A DNA stretch of 64,000 bases from Echinarachnius parma (taxonomy: Eukaryota > Echinodermata > Echinoidea > Clypeasteroida > Echinarachniidae). Both the position numbers and the translations under genes were made by a program. The stretch covers positions 124,001 to 188,000 of the forward strand of contig JBAMJV010003112.1 in assembly GCA_037951105.1 (NCBI GenBank), given 5' to 3'. Positions 18,478 to 31,829 of this stretch are shown here, piece by piece (within the stretch, counting starts at the first letter, position 1; each line of letters starts with the position of its first letter). A model generated the notes under the pieces. It saw only the letters and a list, made by a program, of their open reading frames with translations. It made no database searches and was not told the origin of the DNA.

Positions 18478-19008
18478 ATGCTTTTATAGTAATATCTGAT
18501 ATGATGCAAAAATACTGCTGAAAACTGCTTATCTACTATAGAAATGCCGGGTAATACAATGAGAGTCGATATAGGGCCTACATTTTTTTATCCTAGAAGA
18601 ATCTTCTTCAGAGGCTATAATGTGACGATTATACAAACAAAAACAACATACACGGCGTGTACACGGCATGTTCAGACCTATTTTATTTGTTTGAAAGGTC
18701 CTACAATCTCGATTTTTCTTTGAGCAGATGCATCTTGGCAAGACTTTTCGCGCAATACAAAATTTGTGACCATTGCATTTATATTTTTTCTACAGGAACA
18801 AAAAACATGCTATTTTTGACCACTTTTGAAAAAAATCTCTTAACGTTTTTTTGAGCGGTTAAAATCTTAGAATGAAGACTTGATACGAATTGGTTTATTT
18901 TTACATGGGAAGTTGTTGCATATGTCAGGACTCATTATATGAGTTTTTGTAACTAACTGGCAATCATGTGATTTTGGGTGATTTTTTTACCTAGTGGTAA
19001 ATTTTAAG
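18478..19008. other. No gene; dispersed repeat at its start
   Basis: Sequence from about 18511 (ACTGCTGAAAACTGCTT) to 18620 resembles 23932-24035 in the same orientation, so it belongs to a dispersed repeat of unknown type. The rest shows no coding sequence. Confidence 0.35.
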
Positions 19009-22000
19009 CGTTGCCTACGAATACATTTTTTAGCACTCATAACCTTATTGAAAAATTCATCACACGATTGAAAATGTGTGCTCAACTTAAACCCTCATGT
19101 GTCTGCTATTGAAATGCATTATCAAAAATCTTAGTGTTTTTATTGTATAGCCGTCAGAAATGTCAAAAGCTGAAAAGGCCCGTTTGGTAAAAAAAATGGC
19201 ATTACCTACGTATACACTTCATCATGTCGTAGCTTCAATATGTATGTAGATTAGTGAGAGATAACTTAGTAACAGATGGAATATAGCATAACGCTAATAT
19301 GTGCAAGGATTTATCGTTTTCAGATAATGATTTTAGGAGATATTCAACGAAATGTGTTCGTAAGTAACTTTTAACAAATTAAACGTTACTTACGAATACA
19401 AACACGACATAGGGAGTTTGATTCCTGCGCTGACATTATTTCAAACGGCAAAATTACGTAGATATTTTGGCTATTTGAAGAAAATGAGCGTGTTATGGTA
19501 TGAAACAAATTTCCTTTTCATGCTTTATAATGTTCATATTTTTGGGGCATTTAGATTACGAGCACACCAGGTTTAAAAAGTTCCCTTTTTTGCCTCATTT
19601 AACATTAAACGATCTTTTCCTCCTTGTTAAACAAGCGTAATCATCATATTAATAAATGAATGTATGTGTATGATTCGAAGGCATCCTTTGGCAATATATT
19701 AAAATCAAAATAACGATAGTCAATGCTTTAATAATAACATTAATTGTGGCATTTTATCATGAGAACACTCTGTATTCGTAGGTAAAATGTACTCGTAGGT
19801 AACAAGAAAAAAGTTAACTTTCGGAAAATTAAAGCCCATTTGTATGTCACAATCAACCTGATAAGTGTGCGCTTTCTAAATTGAACCAGATACTATCATC
19901 ATCTAGAGTTTCGACTGAAATTATGATTTATTTTGTTTACAAAGTTTCGAATACACAAAAATAATGATGTCATCATTGATTTTTTAATCGGTTAATACAA
20001 AAAAGTGTTTAAAAACCACATGCATCTGATGGCCCACTATCTGCATCAAGATGATCAACCCATTCGACCCAAAAAAGCAATTGCGGTTGTTCGAATTGCA
20101 TTTTGGTATTTTTGTCTATGAAATTTTCCTTGTAAAAACATATATCATGGAGTCTGTGTACGTGGTATCTACGTTGACGTATGCACTATGATTTTTGGCG
20201 AACAGTTGTATATAAACCACATGATAAGTCGACGTAATCGATTACTTTCATTCGTATTCCAATCACACGAGAGATTTAATCAGATATGGCTCTTTATAAA
20301 GTGGGTAAAATACCGAAGAACACACCATTTGATGTCTTAATATACTATATAAAGATGGTAAGAATGATATGTATAAAATGGCGCTTCATGTAATACATTG
20401 GCTCAATTTTGTTAAATTATTTATCTCACAATACACCCTTACCCCCTCCGAAAATTTAAATTTAAAAACAATCAATATGTTTCGCCTAACTTCCAGCTAT
20501 ACATGTACCTTATCCCAACCGTTCTCCCATTACCTCAGATATATACTTTTTGTATCTTGGGTAGATAGAAAATTCGATTATTTTTTGTAATATCGCAATT
20601 GTGTTTTAGTTAGTATATCTATAAGATGATACAACTTATTAGCATTTTCTTTATTTAATATTTATATCACATATAACAAGAGCATGTACAATGAAATATT
20701 GATACTGTTAAACGGGTTATGATTGCTTTAAAGATTTATTTAACGGCCATTTTTTGTTGTTAAAAAGTAAAATAACGTAATTGAAAACAATGATGATGCC
20801 GTGCTGTGATGTTTTCATATGCTGCCGTTTGATTGTATTAATATTATTGCAGCATTACATAATGTACACATACATCTCCAAGAATAACTTCGTTTATAAT
20901 ATTCTTGATAAATGTAGCACATAATAAGATTAACCTTATATTTTAGCACAATACAGTAATATACTGTAAGACACAAAACTGGAAACAATACGAGTTAATC
21001 TTAGAAACATTCCAATTAAATTGGAGGGTTCGAATCAAACTTAGTAAGCTGTTGGGATATGCAGAATTGGCCAATGTGTTTCATAAATATTCAACCCTTT
21101 AAGAACATGATAAGAGCGCTGTATGAACTGTTTTTTAGAAATCTCAAATGATCCTTTATTTCATTAACAAACAGATAATATATTACCACTCATCGTTTGA
21201 GCAATCGTTTCAAATGTATGTTTGTCATTTTATGTGCACGCTGATGTACACATTATACAGTGATTCACCCAAATATCAAAACAAATATATGCCCTCTCTT
21301 TCTCAAATTCGTGTTTTTATAGCTATGTCAGGAACAGTATATATTTACAGACCATAGGTATACAAGTTGTTTTTCGTATAGTCAAACAAAACAGTAATTA
21401 ACTTTGCCTACTACAGGTATCTTTGGACATATGAACAAAATAATGTTACCTACGAACAAACTATAATATTCGTTTCTGTATTACCCAAATGTATCGTATC
21501 CCTAGAAATTCCAGATTAAACATTGTCTTACATAATGTTTGCAATATCAATGATGTGGATACTATCGATCAACATTAGGAATTCAAATCTATAGTCAGGT
21601 TTAAATGTCCAAATGTTCACATTGAATATATATTTTGTTTTGAGGACACCACTTATGGTGTCAGTGTAAATTTTTAAGAAGTATTTTTACACCCAATTGA
21701 TTGTAAGCACATTTGTATGATCGTATCTCACTTAGAACTGACAAGGGACCCCCATATTTTGTGACAGTCACTGTGAATAAAAGGTTTTTGTTACCTACGT
21801 ATAAAGTAAATTACATGTTGCCTACGAATACTTATTTTTCACGTACATTGTATACGTGTCATTTTTTTTGCGCACAACCCTAAATTTGATATTTTTGGAA
21901 AGGGTATTTCCCACTCTTTAAGATAGTGGAAAATAATTCTGATTCACATAATATTATTAAAGAGATTATGAAAAGTGATACAACCTCATGTTTTTAAGAC

Positions 22001-22634
22001 AGGAAAATCTCAACACACTAATAAAACATTCGAACTTGAAAATTTATAACAGAGTGATGTTTAAAACACAATATGTGACCTTACACCACAAAACGACCAA
22101 TAAGTCGGGAAAATTGATTTTGCTAATTTTCATATAACATTAAAATAGAAGCCATTACCTTTAAAATGGTATATAATTTGTCATATTTGGACTAAGCAAA
22201 CTTTTTTTTAATGAATGCCAAAGATATGGAATATGGCTAAAGCATTTTTAAAATAAGGGAGAAACGGGCCGCTTAAAAGATTAGTGTCTATTCAAGCGCT
22301 GTAATAAGATCACATTTATTAAGTGAAAAATTTATATTAAAATCTGATTTCCAAAGCACAAAATTGTCCAGAAGGTAGATTGAGATATGCTTATTCAGGA
22401 AATACCAAAATCATAAATATCATCTTTTGAACAAAATTAGACTATTTTAGCTAATAAAAGAGAAACTACCACAGCGACATAACGGTCGTTTTGTGGTGTA
22501 CGGTCACATATGTGAATGTATTCCATGATTAGCATCTTATAGATGAAATACAAGCAAATGTTTGCATGAAGCAGATTGATTTGGAGTTCCATAATCACAT
22601 TTTTAAAGTAATTCATCTGCATTCGTAGGCAACG
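19009..22634. mobile_element. Candidate 3.6 kb element with repeated TTACCTACGAATAC motif
   Basis: CGTTGCCTACGAATAC at 19009 and its inverted counterpart (GCATTCGTAGGCAACG) at 22619-22634 could be termini. Between them I count eight more copies of the 14-base motif TTRCCTACGWATAC or close variants, in both orientations. They are at 19202, 19355, 19386, 19772, 19789, 21446, 21791 and 21818. I see no transposase and no clear target duplication. A smaller MITE (22072-22510) is nested inside. Confidence 0.4.
22072..22510. mobile_element. MITE with 35-38 bp inverted ends
   Basis: TATGTGACCTTACACCACAA and continuation at the left match, inverted, TTGTGGTGTACGGTCACATA at the right, over at least 35 bases with few mismatches. 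The interior is 370 bases of AT-rich noncoding sequence. The terminal TA dinucleotides could be the target duplication. Confidence 0.7.
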
Positions 22635-24221
22635 TTGGGAAATGTACCATTAACTTCTCAAGGCCATTACCTGGCCGTTCGGAGAGATTAGTGATGGCAC
22701 TTTTTTTCTAGTTATGGTTGACATGTCTACTTAACATGTGCCAAAGGATTACAAAATCAAAGCAGTTTGAAATTCGAACCTAAAAATCTGGCCGTGTACA
22801 CTTTTCGTTGGAATCGACCATATATATTACACATAGAGATACACATGCTAAGAAACTGAGGAAGGGGTGGATACATGGAACAATGAAAGGGCTGTGAGTG
22901 GCCAATCAGACTAGGCTGGGATTGGAGGAAATGCACACAAACAGGATGTTTTGTAGCAAGGAGCAAGAGGTTGGAGTGTGGGTCATATAAAGATAGAATG
23001 AGGCAGGATCAAAGAAGTACTATAAAGGATGGTAATTAAGGACATGAATAGTGAATGGAGGCAAGATGTGAATGGAGGCAAGATGAAAGGGCTTATAGAG
23101 AAGGAGGCCAGAATGGCCACAGAAGAGGGAGGTGTGTGTGGGGAAAGGGGGGGGGGGGGGGTAAACAAAGGGGAGCTTAAGTGGAGGAGGTGGGATTAAT
23201 GAAGAGTGGTGGTGGGATCAAAAGGAATGCTGATGGGGAGGGAGGGGGGGATAAGAATGGGTGATGGTCAATGGAAAGATCAAGAATGAACAAGAGAAAG
23301 AACGATGTACGAAAATCAGACAATGCTTATGTACACAAATTGAAACCCTGTAGACAAATGGAACATGAAAGTGTAATGTCAGTTAATCATTAGTTAGCAA
23401 GATATATACATGATATATAAATAATTATATTGGGCTATAAACAATACAAGAACATAATTACAACATGACAAATAAATACGTCTTATGAAACTAATGCAGC
23501 TGGCTGCCGATTAGAGTCCTGTGGGAAAACAGAAAGTGGGAGAAATGTAGATTAAACATACTTAAAAAGTAGTGCATGTAATATATCAATAAACAGATGA
23601 GCATATATACAATATATATATCAGACCATTTCCACTTTTTGCTAGAACCTCTCTGGTGTCAAGTTAGCCTCGTGATGTCACCTGTAATATATATAATAGC
23701 GGAAATTAGTCAAGAGAATATGGCACAGCTAGTTTGCCAGGAATCTTGAATCCGCTGATTGGAATGAAAATTTAAATGAGACAGACGTGAACATGGTTTG
23801 ATGCATTTCATCGCATTCGTCTTTTCCGGTCCGTCCAAATGTTATTTTGAAACCTTTTGCCTATTAATTAGTCGAATCATGTATTTTGAAGTAGAAAATT
23901 GTCTACTTGGAGTCAAATAGATTAATGTAAAAAACTGCTGAAAACTGCTTGTCCACTAAAAAGGCAAGTATAATAAATGTAAGTCAATGGAGCCACGAGC
24001 TTTCGAAACTGGCAGATTCTTCTTCAAGCAAAACGAATGCTGACAAGTAACTGAACTAAACCATCGAATAAATACCTACACAGGAAGGTGGAAGATAGGA
24101 CCAGCAACAAGCTGGAGTGCAAACGAACAAAAGAAAGGGGGAAGTCAAATCATTTGAAATTAGGTAAGTAAAAACCCGTATATAAATTTGTTAATTATGG
24201 GGGATTTTGTATCATCATAAC
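22635..24221. other. Noncoding, with a purine-rich tract
   Basis: 22840-23320 is strongly purine-biased on the plus strand (GGAGG, GAAAG) and includes a run of about 15 G at 23147-23161. 23930-24040 is a second copy of the dispersed repeat at 18511. I see no genes. Confidence 0.4.
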
Positions 24222-24558
24222 AATGTTCAAGTTCAAGTTGATTTTATTGTCCATAAGGAAATTGATTGCGTTACATGCAATAATCGAAGAAACACAATAT
24301 TTACAACAAGATACATTTACATAAATCATACGTCTTTTGATAAATTCTTTCAAATAACCATTAGTATGTTCATATAAAGACAAAGAAGGACTGTGCATAC
24401 AATGCTTAACACATAATGTTTACAAACATATTCAAATACTATTATGTATTTTAAATTGTGTGTGTCCAAAAACTATATCCATATACAAATTTATCATATC
24501 AAATCTACCAAGAAATCTGTGGGAAAATCTGTTAGCAAGATATATCTTGCTATATATC
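24222..24558 (-). mobile_element. 3' end of a truncated non-LTR element
   Basis: Read on the minus strand, noncoding sequence ends in ATGGACAATAAAATCAACTT followed by GAACTTGAAC. That is an AATAAA-containing 3' end with a short tandem tail, similar in style to the tail at 10891. No coding domain is left, so the family is unknown. Confidence 0.4.
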
Positions 24559-24560
24559 TT

Positions 24561-24667
24561 GTAATCTACCAAGAAAGCTTACAAGTCTACCAATTTTCTG
24601 ACACATATGCATATTGAAAATATGTGTCAGAAAATTGGTAGACTTGTAAGCTTTCTTGGTAGATTAC
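24561..24667. repeat. Perfect 47 bp inverted repeat at a retrotransposon 5' junction
   Basis: 24561-24607 is the exact reverse complement of 24621-24667, with 13 bases between. The right arm is the beginning of the CR1-like coding segment (…CQKIGRLVSFLGRL). The left arm is thus an inverted duplicate of retrotransposon sequence at its truncated 5' end. Confidence 0.9.
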
Positions 24668-25527
24668 GTTATACTATAAATGAATCTAACCTGAATATCA
24701 TTTATAAATCTGTTATACTTCCTCATTTTGATTATGGAGACTTGGTTTGGCAATCTGCTTCAAAATCTTCTCTTTTGTTATTGCAAAAATTACAAAATAG
24801 AGCGGGTCGAATCATAATGAGAATTAATCCGTATTCTCATATATCTACACAACATGTTCATGATACTCTGGTATGGGATTTTCTCGACAAACGTTATAAG
24901 AAACACTTGTACATAATGATGTATAAAGTGTTACAACATTTAAGTCCTAATTATATGCTCGATAATATTTCATTGAGAAGTACCAATTATGAATTACGTT
25001 CGAGTCAAGTTATGAATTTGCCTAAGGCTAGGTCAAACTGTTGTAAAAGAACGTTCTTCTACAGAGGAATTTCAGTGTATAACCAATTACCAATTGCAAT
25101 TCGTAATGCTACGAGCTTGAGATCATTTCAAACATTTTTAGATGAATATATTCCATAAAATTGTAAATATTTGCAGTTCCCTGTTTTACTCTTTTCTCTC
25201 TCTTTCCTTAACTCTTATGGAATTGTTCAAATGGCGTTGGAATTATTTGTTCTCAATTGGAAGTGTTTATATGATATTTGTCACCAATTTTAATTTAGTG
25301 TACATAATATGGAATAATTTATGAAATTATAATTTCTCTATGTTGCAATCATTGTATATAGACGTTTAATTGTATATACTATATATAATTGTGGGACCCC
25401 AAGGAAGAACAGCGGTTTTGTTTTTTTAATTCTGCTGAATTGGGTCATCCCCCGTTGCACTTCATTGCTGTATTTATTGTTGTGATTTCGGAAATAAACA
25501 AACAAACAAACAAACAAACAAACAAAT
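24618..25527 (+). mobile_element. 5'-truncated CR1-like retrotransposon
   Basis: The open segment to 25158 encodes the C-terminal region after the reverse transcriptase: YKSVILPHFDYGDLVW, LLLLQKLQNRAGRII, and SVYNQLPIAIRNATSLRSFQ. The 3' UTR ends with a (CAAA)n tail at about 25491-25527, the same tail type as the copy ending at 14850. The coding remnant has no stops, so the insertion is not old. Endonuclease and reverse transcriptase core are missing. Confidence 0.85.
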
Positions 25528-26479
25528 CATTTGGGCCGCGACGCGAGAAAAGGGCCCTTAGCGCTGCTGAGTCAATACGCTGTAAAATCAACACGGAAGT
25601 CGCACTAACAATTCATGTGTGTGGCGCGCGAAAAACGTGCACAAAATATTAGTGCATGCGATATCAGCGCAGCACTAGCAGGGTACTATACTCCACACAG
25701 TCGGTGAGCTAACTGTGACCAGCGCCGTACGGCGCCTGGTTAGGTTATCGGTGAGCTAGCTCGAAAAAAAACTTGAAAACACAACCTGGATTTTGCTGCA
25801 TGGAACGTTCAAGTATGAATGAAACGGTAAGAAAATATAAATATTAGATTGTAGAACAAACATAATACATTTAGGTGTAAAATGTGGCTTTGATGATTAT
25901 AACTGATTTAAACTGAATGAAGCTCACATTCCTGCTCGTCACATTTTAACCAGTCCGAAGCTTTTAATTTTTTGTTGGCCAGTTGGTAAGTTGAAGAAGT
26001 TTGTTAACGTAGCCGAGCTACGCGTACCACTAATGAAATTAAAAATAAAGGCAGTGTACCTTATTTCCAAAGCTTCAACATTGTTGTTTGAGATGAGAAA
26101 AGGAGTTGTTTATAAATCATTTGTCATTTTCATCATGTAGAAATCTAGCTCTAGATAGTCTATCTAGATCTACTATAGATCTACTGCTGACGGACTAGCT
26201 TCACAACTCAGACTTAGACTTAGTAAACAAATAAAAAACGGCGAGCAATAACATGTTTAAATATGAAGCAATGCTGAAATGAAGTACTCTGCCTTTGTTA
26301 AATGTTATACGTAGTTGTACATATTGCTAGTGGATACCACGTCGTAAAGTAACATTATGAACTATTTTGTTTACATATTCATTTCTATATTATGACTTTA
26401 TGGTAAACCCTTTACTCTAGAGTCTAGATCACATCTAACTGTTACAAAAATTAAACATTAAAACTAAAAATGGAACAAT

Positions 26480-29200
26480 TGTTACTGTTGTAAATTGCCT
26501 TTCCATCATGCACTCAGTGCTCATTTGTCTGCATTTGCAAGGAAACGTGGTGGAGTGGGCTTCATCATAGAGAAGGCTACAGCTAAATGTGTCTTGGGAT
26601 ACAACCCGATCAATGAGAGAATTATGACTGTAAGGCTGCAAGGGCACCCCATGAATATCTCAATCATTCAGGTATACGCACCAACAGCAGAGGAGGCAAT
26701 CACTGAATTCTACGAGCAAATACAAGATGTGGTAGACAGTATACCTAGGAAAGATTTCCTCATCATGTTGGGTGATTGGAACGCAAAGATTGGAAAAACT
26801 GGGGAGAAATCTGAATGCATTGGAAAGTATGGTCTAGGCAGCAGAAATGAACGAGGAAATCGACTGGAAGAATTCTGTGAGACAAACAGCTTCATCATTG
26901 GTAACACTTGGTTTGAGCACCACCCAAGGAGACTGTGGACATGAATGAGTCCAGGTGATAGAGCGAGAAACCAGATAGACTACATCATGGTTCAAAAGAG
27001 GTGGCGGACATCACTCCAGAATGTCAAGACAAGACCAGGTGCTGATTGCGGCAGTGACCATCAGCTGCTTTTGGCTAAACTCAAACTAAGACTGAAGGCT
27101 AAGAAAAGTGGTACAGCTCCTACAAGGTACGATGTTGATCGTATTCCTGCTCAGTTTTCAGTGGAAGTCAAGAACAAGTTTGAGATTTTGCTGAGAATGG
27201 ATGAAACGGAACAAACACCAAATGAGTTGTGGGAAGACATGAAAGAAACAGTTGAGAATGCAGCAAAGAATCACATCCCAAGGAAAAGAAAACAGAAACA
27301 ACCATGGATCTCAAATCAGACTTTTGAGCTATCAGACGAGAGGAAGAGGGCAAAGGCAAAACACAATAGAGGGGAATGGATGAGACTCAATAAAGAAGTC
27401 ACAAGTAGTGTAAAGGAGGACAAAAGGAACTACATAGAGGGAAAGTGTGAAGACCTAGAACGTCATAAAAACAACTCCAAGGTAGCATTTGCTATTGTGA
27501 AAGAAATCACAAAGAAAAGGACCCCAAGATTGGATGTGATTAATGACGAAAATGGCAAAACACTGACAAATAGTGAGGACATAAAGAACAGATGGATGCA
27601 GTACAGTAGAAAGCTGTTTGCGGCACAGGAAAATGAAGATGACACACGATGGGAGGAAAGAGATGAAATGGAGCCCCCTCCACTAAGCTCAGAAGTAGAG
27701 ATAGCACTGGAACAACTGAAGGATGGCAAGTCTCCTGGTTTAGATAACTTGACTTCTGAGATGTGGAAGGATACCGGTGAAGAAGGGATTGATTTGATGT
27801 GGCGTCTTTGCTGCAATATCTGGAAGGAGAAAGAATGGCCTAAAGACTGGTGTAGAGCTGTATTCATAACATTACCAAAGAAGGGGGATCTGAAAGAATG
27901 TTCAAATCATAGGACAATAAGCTTGATTTGTCATGCAAGTAAAGTACTTCTGAAGGTCATTAGCAGGAAAATGAAAGTCAAGCTGAAAGAAGAGATCTCA
28001 GAAGAGCAGGCAGGGTTCCGTGAATTCAGGGGGACAAGAGATCAGATTGTTAACATCAGAAATGTAATCGAGAAATGCAGAGAACTCAAACACCCTCTTT
28101 ATATGTGCTTCATAGATACAGTAAGGCATTCGACTGTGTAAGCCACCATCAACTGTGGGATACAATGACAAAGATGGGATTCCCAAGTCACATAGTAGGA
28201 CTGATCAAGAATCTTTACCAGGACCAAGAATCTACAGTGAGGACCAGTAGTGGGGTTACTGAGTGGTTTGAAATAGGCAGAGGTGTACGTCAGGGCTGTA
28301 TATTATCTCCAAACCTTTTTAATATATATTCTGAGGACATCATGAGAGTGGCACTGTAAGGTTTCAACGGAGGAGTGAAATTCGGGGGTACAAAGATCAC
28401 AAACCTGAGGTATGCGGATGATACTACTCTAGTTTGCAGCAGTAAAGAGGAGCTCATTGACCTATTGAACCGTATTAAAAGGGCGAGCGAAGAGAAAGAT
28501 CTTCTATTGAACACTAAAAAGACTAAAATAATGGTAGTCGACAAAGACAGCAACAACAACGATTTCACCATAGATGGAAAGACGATTGAAGTAGTCAGTC
28601 AGTTTGACTACTTAGGTTCCATAATCAATAACAAAGGAGGAAGCACCACAGAGATAAGGAGAAGACTGGCAATAGCAAGATCAACTGTGCAGAGCATGTC
28701 TCATATCTGGAGAAGCAGAGGCCTGTCACTCGATCTGAAGGTTCGACTTATTCGTGCAACTGCATTCTCCATTGCTACATATGGATGCGAGTCTTGGGCC
28801 ATGACAAAGAACGACAGAAAAAGAGTTGACGCTTTTGAGATGTGGTGCTACAGAAGGCTTTTACAGGTGTCTTGGCAAGATAGAAAGACAAATGTATGGA
28901 TTCTGAACAAGATTGGTACAGACTTAATTATCAGAAGGGGAATTATGGAACGAAAACTAAAGTACTTCGGACACATCGTTAGGAGAACTGAAGGAATTGA
29001 GAAAAAAATACTGCAAGGCGCAATTGAAGGAAAACGTGGCAGAGGTCGTCCACCTACATCTTGGACTGACGATATCAAGAGAGTGTCCGGGGAAGGAATG
29101 AAGGGTGCAACACACTTGGCAGAAGACAGAGTTGCATGGCGTGCTCTCGTGAAGACCACAGCAGCGCTTTACAGCGCCACCTGAACTTGATGATGATGAT
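26480..29200 (+). mobile_element. RTE-type non-LTR retrotransposon, nearly complete
   Basis: The plus strand carries endonuclease (from about 26530), reverse transcriptase and the RTE C-terminus. The start of the endonuclease domain is missing, so the copy is 5'-truncated. The 3' end is very short after the stop and terminates in (TGA)n repeats at 29189-29200, as usual for RTE elements. It lies inside the 8 kb TIR-bounded segment. Confidence 0.85.
26495..29184 (+). pseudogene. RTE endonuclease-reverse transcriptase with three disabling changes
   Basis: Endonuclease motifs are VYAPTAEE, MLGDWNAKIG and GSDHQLL. Reverse transcriptase motifs are DGKSPGLDNL, QAGFRE, GVRQGCILSP and the catalytic YADD (about 28411). 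The C-terminus has GCESWAM and GRGRPPTSWTDDIKR, characteristic of the RTE clade. The frame is broken by a TGA at 26942, an apparent single-base loss near 28113, and a TAA at 28357. Otherwise it is open for ~900 codons, so the copy is young. Confidence 0.88.
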
Positions 29201-29438
29201 AAAAGTTAGTTGTTGGCCCATACAGCTTTTATAATATACAAACTGACTAGAATTACTTGTAAAGTGATGCTGACAGTAACAAAAAAAAAATGCTACTAAT
29301 ATTCTAATTCTGATTAGTCTTGCTATTATTTTAGTAAGCCAAACTTTAATTATAAGTGTCACAGGCATGGTAAAGGCTATATTTTATTAAGTAGAACCAA
29401 ATTTTATTGTGATAATAACAGAAGTCTTTTTTTTTATT

Positions 29439-29562
29439 TTACAGGATGTTGATGATGTTCTGGAGTAGTTTTTCATCCAGACTGTACACGTCCCCCTCAT
29501 CGTCATCATGATCATGCCGGTAAAAGTTCTGACAGATGGAGAGGGGAGATACCCGATGTCTG
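29439..29562 (-). CDS. Possible terminal exon of an unidentified minus-strand gene
   Basis: On the minus strand, after a CTTTGACCAG acceptor-like site, about 41 codons read open. They include SICQNFYRHDHDDDEGDVYS and end LLQNIINIL-stop. The stop codon overlaps an AATAAA polyadenylation hexamer. The acidic, protein-like composition and the correctly placed signal suggest a real 3' end. It could belong to the transposase gene of the surrounding TIR-bounded element or to a host gene. No homologue is recognised. Confidence 0.35.
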
Positions 29563-30234
29563 GTCAAAGGTATGTTTTTGAGTTTGCCTCGATAGGCAGT
29601 TGAATATAGTGTCAGCCTTTTGGATAGTGTCAGCCCTTTTCCAGCTTCTATAACCCTCCATGACATTATGTTAATTTGATATTTAAAATATAATTATCAG
29701 TGTCTTGAAAATCATGTAAGAAAATCTGTTATGATTTTGTTTCTTAAATAGTGTGGTCTATAGTTTAGTGATTAATACAAAAATAAAAAAAAGATACCAT
29801 CAAGCGATACATTTCTGCCAGGTTATATTATAAAGTAGATTTGTTAATTTGACGTCAAAAAAAAAGTTATATCATACTTGACCCCTTGCAAAAGGCTAAT
29901 ACTATTTTTAGTTTTCTGACATTTTCTTGAAATCTGTCGTGATTAAGCCATGAACTGAAATATAGATTTGTTTTGCCATTAAATAAATCATACTATGAAG
30001 TGATTTCATCTACAAATGAAGAATACAAAATGTAAATCTATTTTGATATTAAATACACATAATGTGCTGCATGTCCTGGTTTTATCTTGAGTACTGAGGC
30101 TGAAGTAATTTTGTGAAATATTTGTTTCGTATAGGTACAAGTATTTTTAATATTCAAACTATCCATGCATTTCAGGTCTGTCTGACAGCCTAGGAGAGTT
30201 TGCATAAGTGGTGGGCAAGTCCTCATCCTCAAGT

Positions 30235-30470
30235 GTCCCCAAGCTGTACAACAGTGGTCGGGGTTGGCAGTGGTACAACTGAAAGGGCTTCCTCTACATA
30301 TACCTCCTGAAAGTAACTGGCCCGAGGAAGTACGCATACTTCAGATTCAGCCAAGACAAGCCTGGTATCGTCTTTGTTCGCCAGAGAATCGGAGATGAGG
30401 AAACCGCCAGATGTGCCCGGCCATGCTGAAGCCTCCTGGACTGTCTCTCGACCGCCAAAACTACTTGTTC
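30235..30470 (-). pseudogene. Unassigned coding-like segment
   Basis: One minus-strand frame is open for about 78 codons without an ATG. It contains GGFLISDSLANKDDTRLVLAE followed by an EVYVEEALSVV stretch, and its GC content is higher than its surroundings. The other strand also shows short open stretches. Codon-like composition in an AT-rich neighbourhood suggests a former exon. It may pair with the terminal exon at 29439-29562. No domain is recognised. Confidence 0.3.
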
Positions 30471-30559
30471 AAACAAATTTGGCCATTTTGTAAGGCCAGC
30501 CTGTCAGGATGTTGCCGGCCCTGAGCCCCAGAGACTGAGATCTCATGAACAATATAGTT

Positions 30560-31825
30560 GGCTTGTCCCTTAGGCAACCTCTCCAAACAGAACCAGTTAA
30601 CCTCTTAAAGACAATATGGAAATAATCACATGGGTGATATTCGACTTAGTCCATGAGCGTTCACAGGGGAAAAGCATTAGCCCTCAGTCTTTACAGACAT
30701 TTTTTTTTTACTGATGAATTGGGATTTTGTTTTTCTTCCATGAAAATGGTTTAGATAATTTATTTGGTACACTAAGGCATAGCAGCTTGCTTCACATTTT
30801 TAAATAGCATCCTGTTGTATGTCCTTATTTGAACATGATGATCCCTGTAAAAAGACTGTTTTACAAACTTTGCATCCAATTTTTAATGGTATTGTATTTG
30901 TGGATTGTAGTCATTTCCCATCAGTATTTTATAAGATATTGTAAGCAACAATTTTGTTTGCATTTTAAGAGTAAGAATGGAATGCCAAGAGAGTAAATTA
31001 TCAAACATGAATGCAATAATGGGCAAAGAAGTCTGCATTAACATAGCTTCTTTTGAGAAAATATTCAAAAGACAAGGAAGTGGAAATACTTCATTGATTT
31101 ACAAGTGGAAATACTGTTATGATAATAATTACTAGTATTAGAGGATAAAATGGCTATTGATCATTGTATCATTCTGGATTTCTAACTTACAGCCAGTATT
31201 GTCTATGCATGGTGAAATAGGCATCTGCCATTATTGGTCAAAGTGAATTTTAGTAACCAAAACCTGCATCATTACAGTACAAACTAATAGTTACGTATAA
31301 CTCCACCATGCTCGACAATAAACAACTCAGTGAAAATCCGGTTATCATAAAAAAAAAGAACTCAAGAGGGCTCTCATTTGTCATACAAAATTGTGCTTGT
31401 GATGTTTTGTTAAAATAATTATTAAATAGAGATATCATCAACAACTATTTAAAACCCTCTTTTGACTTGTTTGAAAGAAGTGTATTTAACAGTTTATGTA
31501 TTTGTTTTTAGGTCAAGATATCGCCTGACTAGTTATATAAATAAAATATTTTGAAATCAAATTTTACAACTATGAGAGCATATGAAAGGGAATGATTCTC
31601 ATTTCACATGCTGTATTCAATGAACTTTCAAATGGAATTGAAACCAAAGCTGAGTATAGGTACTTGTCATCCAATAGCCTGTAAGCAAGGTTTCTATTGT
31701 AATTGGGAATTACCATTTTCATGTCCACCTCAATTTTCTTGATGTTTGAAAAAGATATTTAATATCTGTACATACATTTATCTGCATTCAAATAACCTTT
31801 ATTTTTCTCATGATAATGGAATGTG
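30560..31825. other. Noncoding interior of the 8 kb segment
   Basis: AT-rich; no repeats matched elsewhere in the window and no convincing exons. Confidence 0.35.
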
Positions 31826-31829
31826 TTAA

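Noticed and set aside
23101..23300. Prolin-rich protein on the minus strand of the purine-rich tract
   Set aside because: Low-complexity composition explains the open frame.
18511..24035. LTR element defined by direct repeats at 18511 and 23932
   Set aside because: The repeats are only loosely similar over ~100 bases, lack TG…CA ends and a target duplication, and have no retroviral genes between them.
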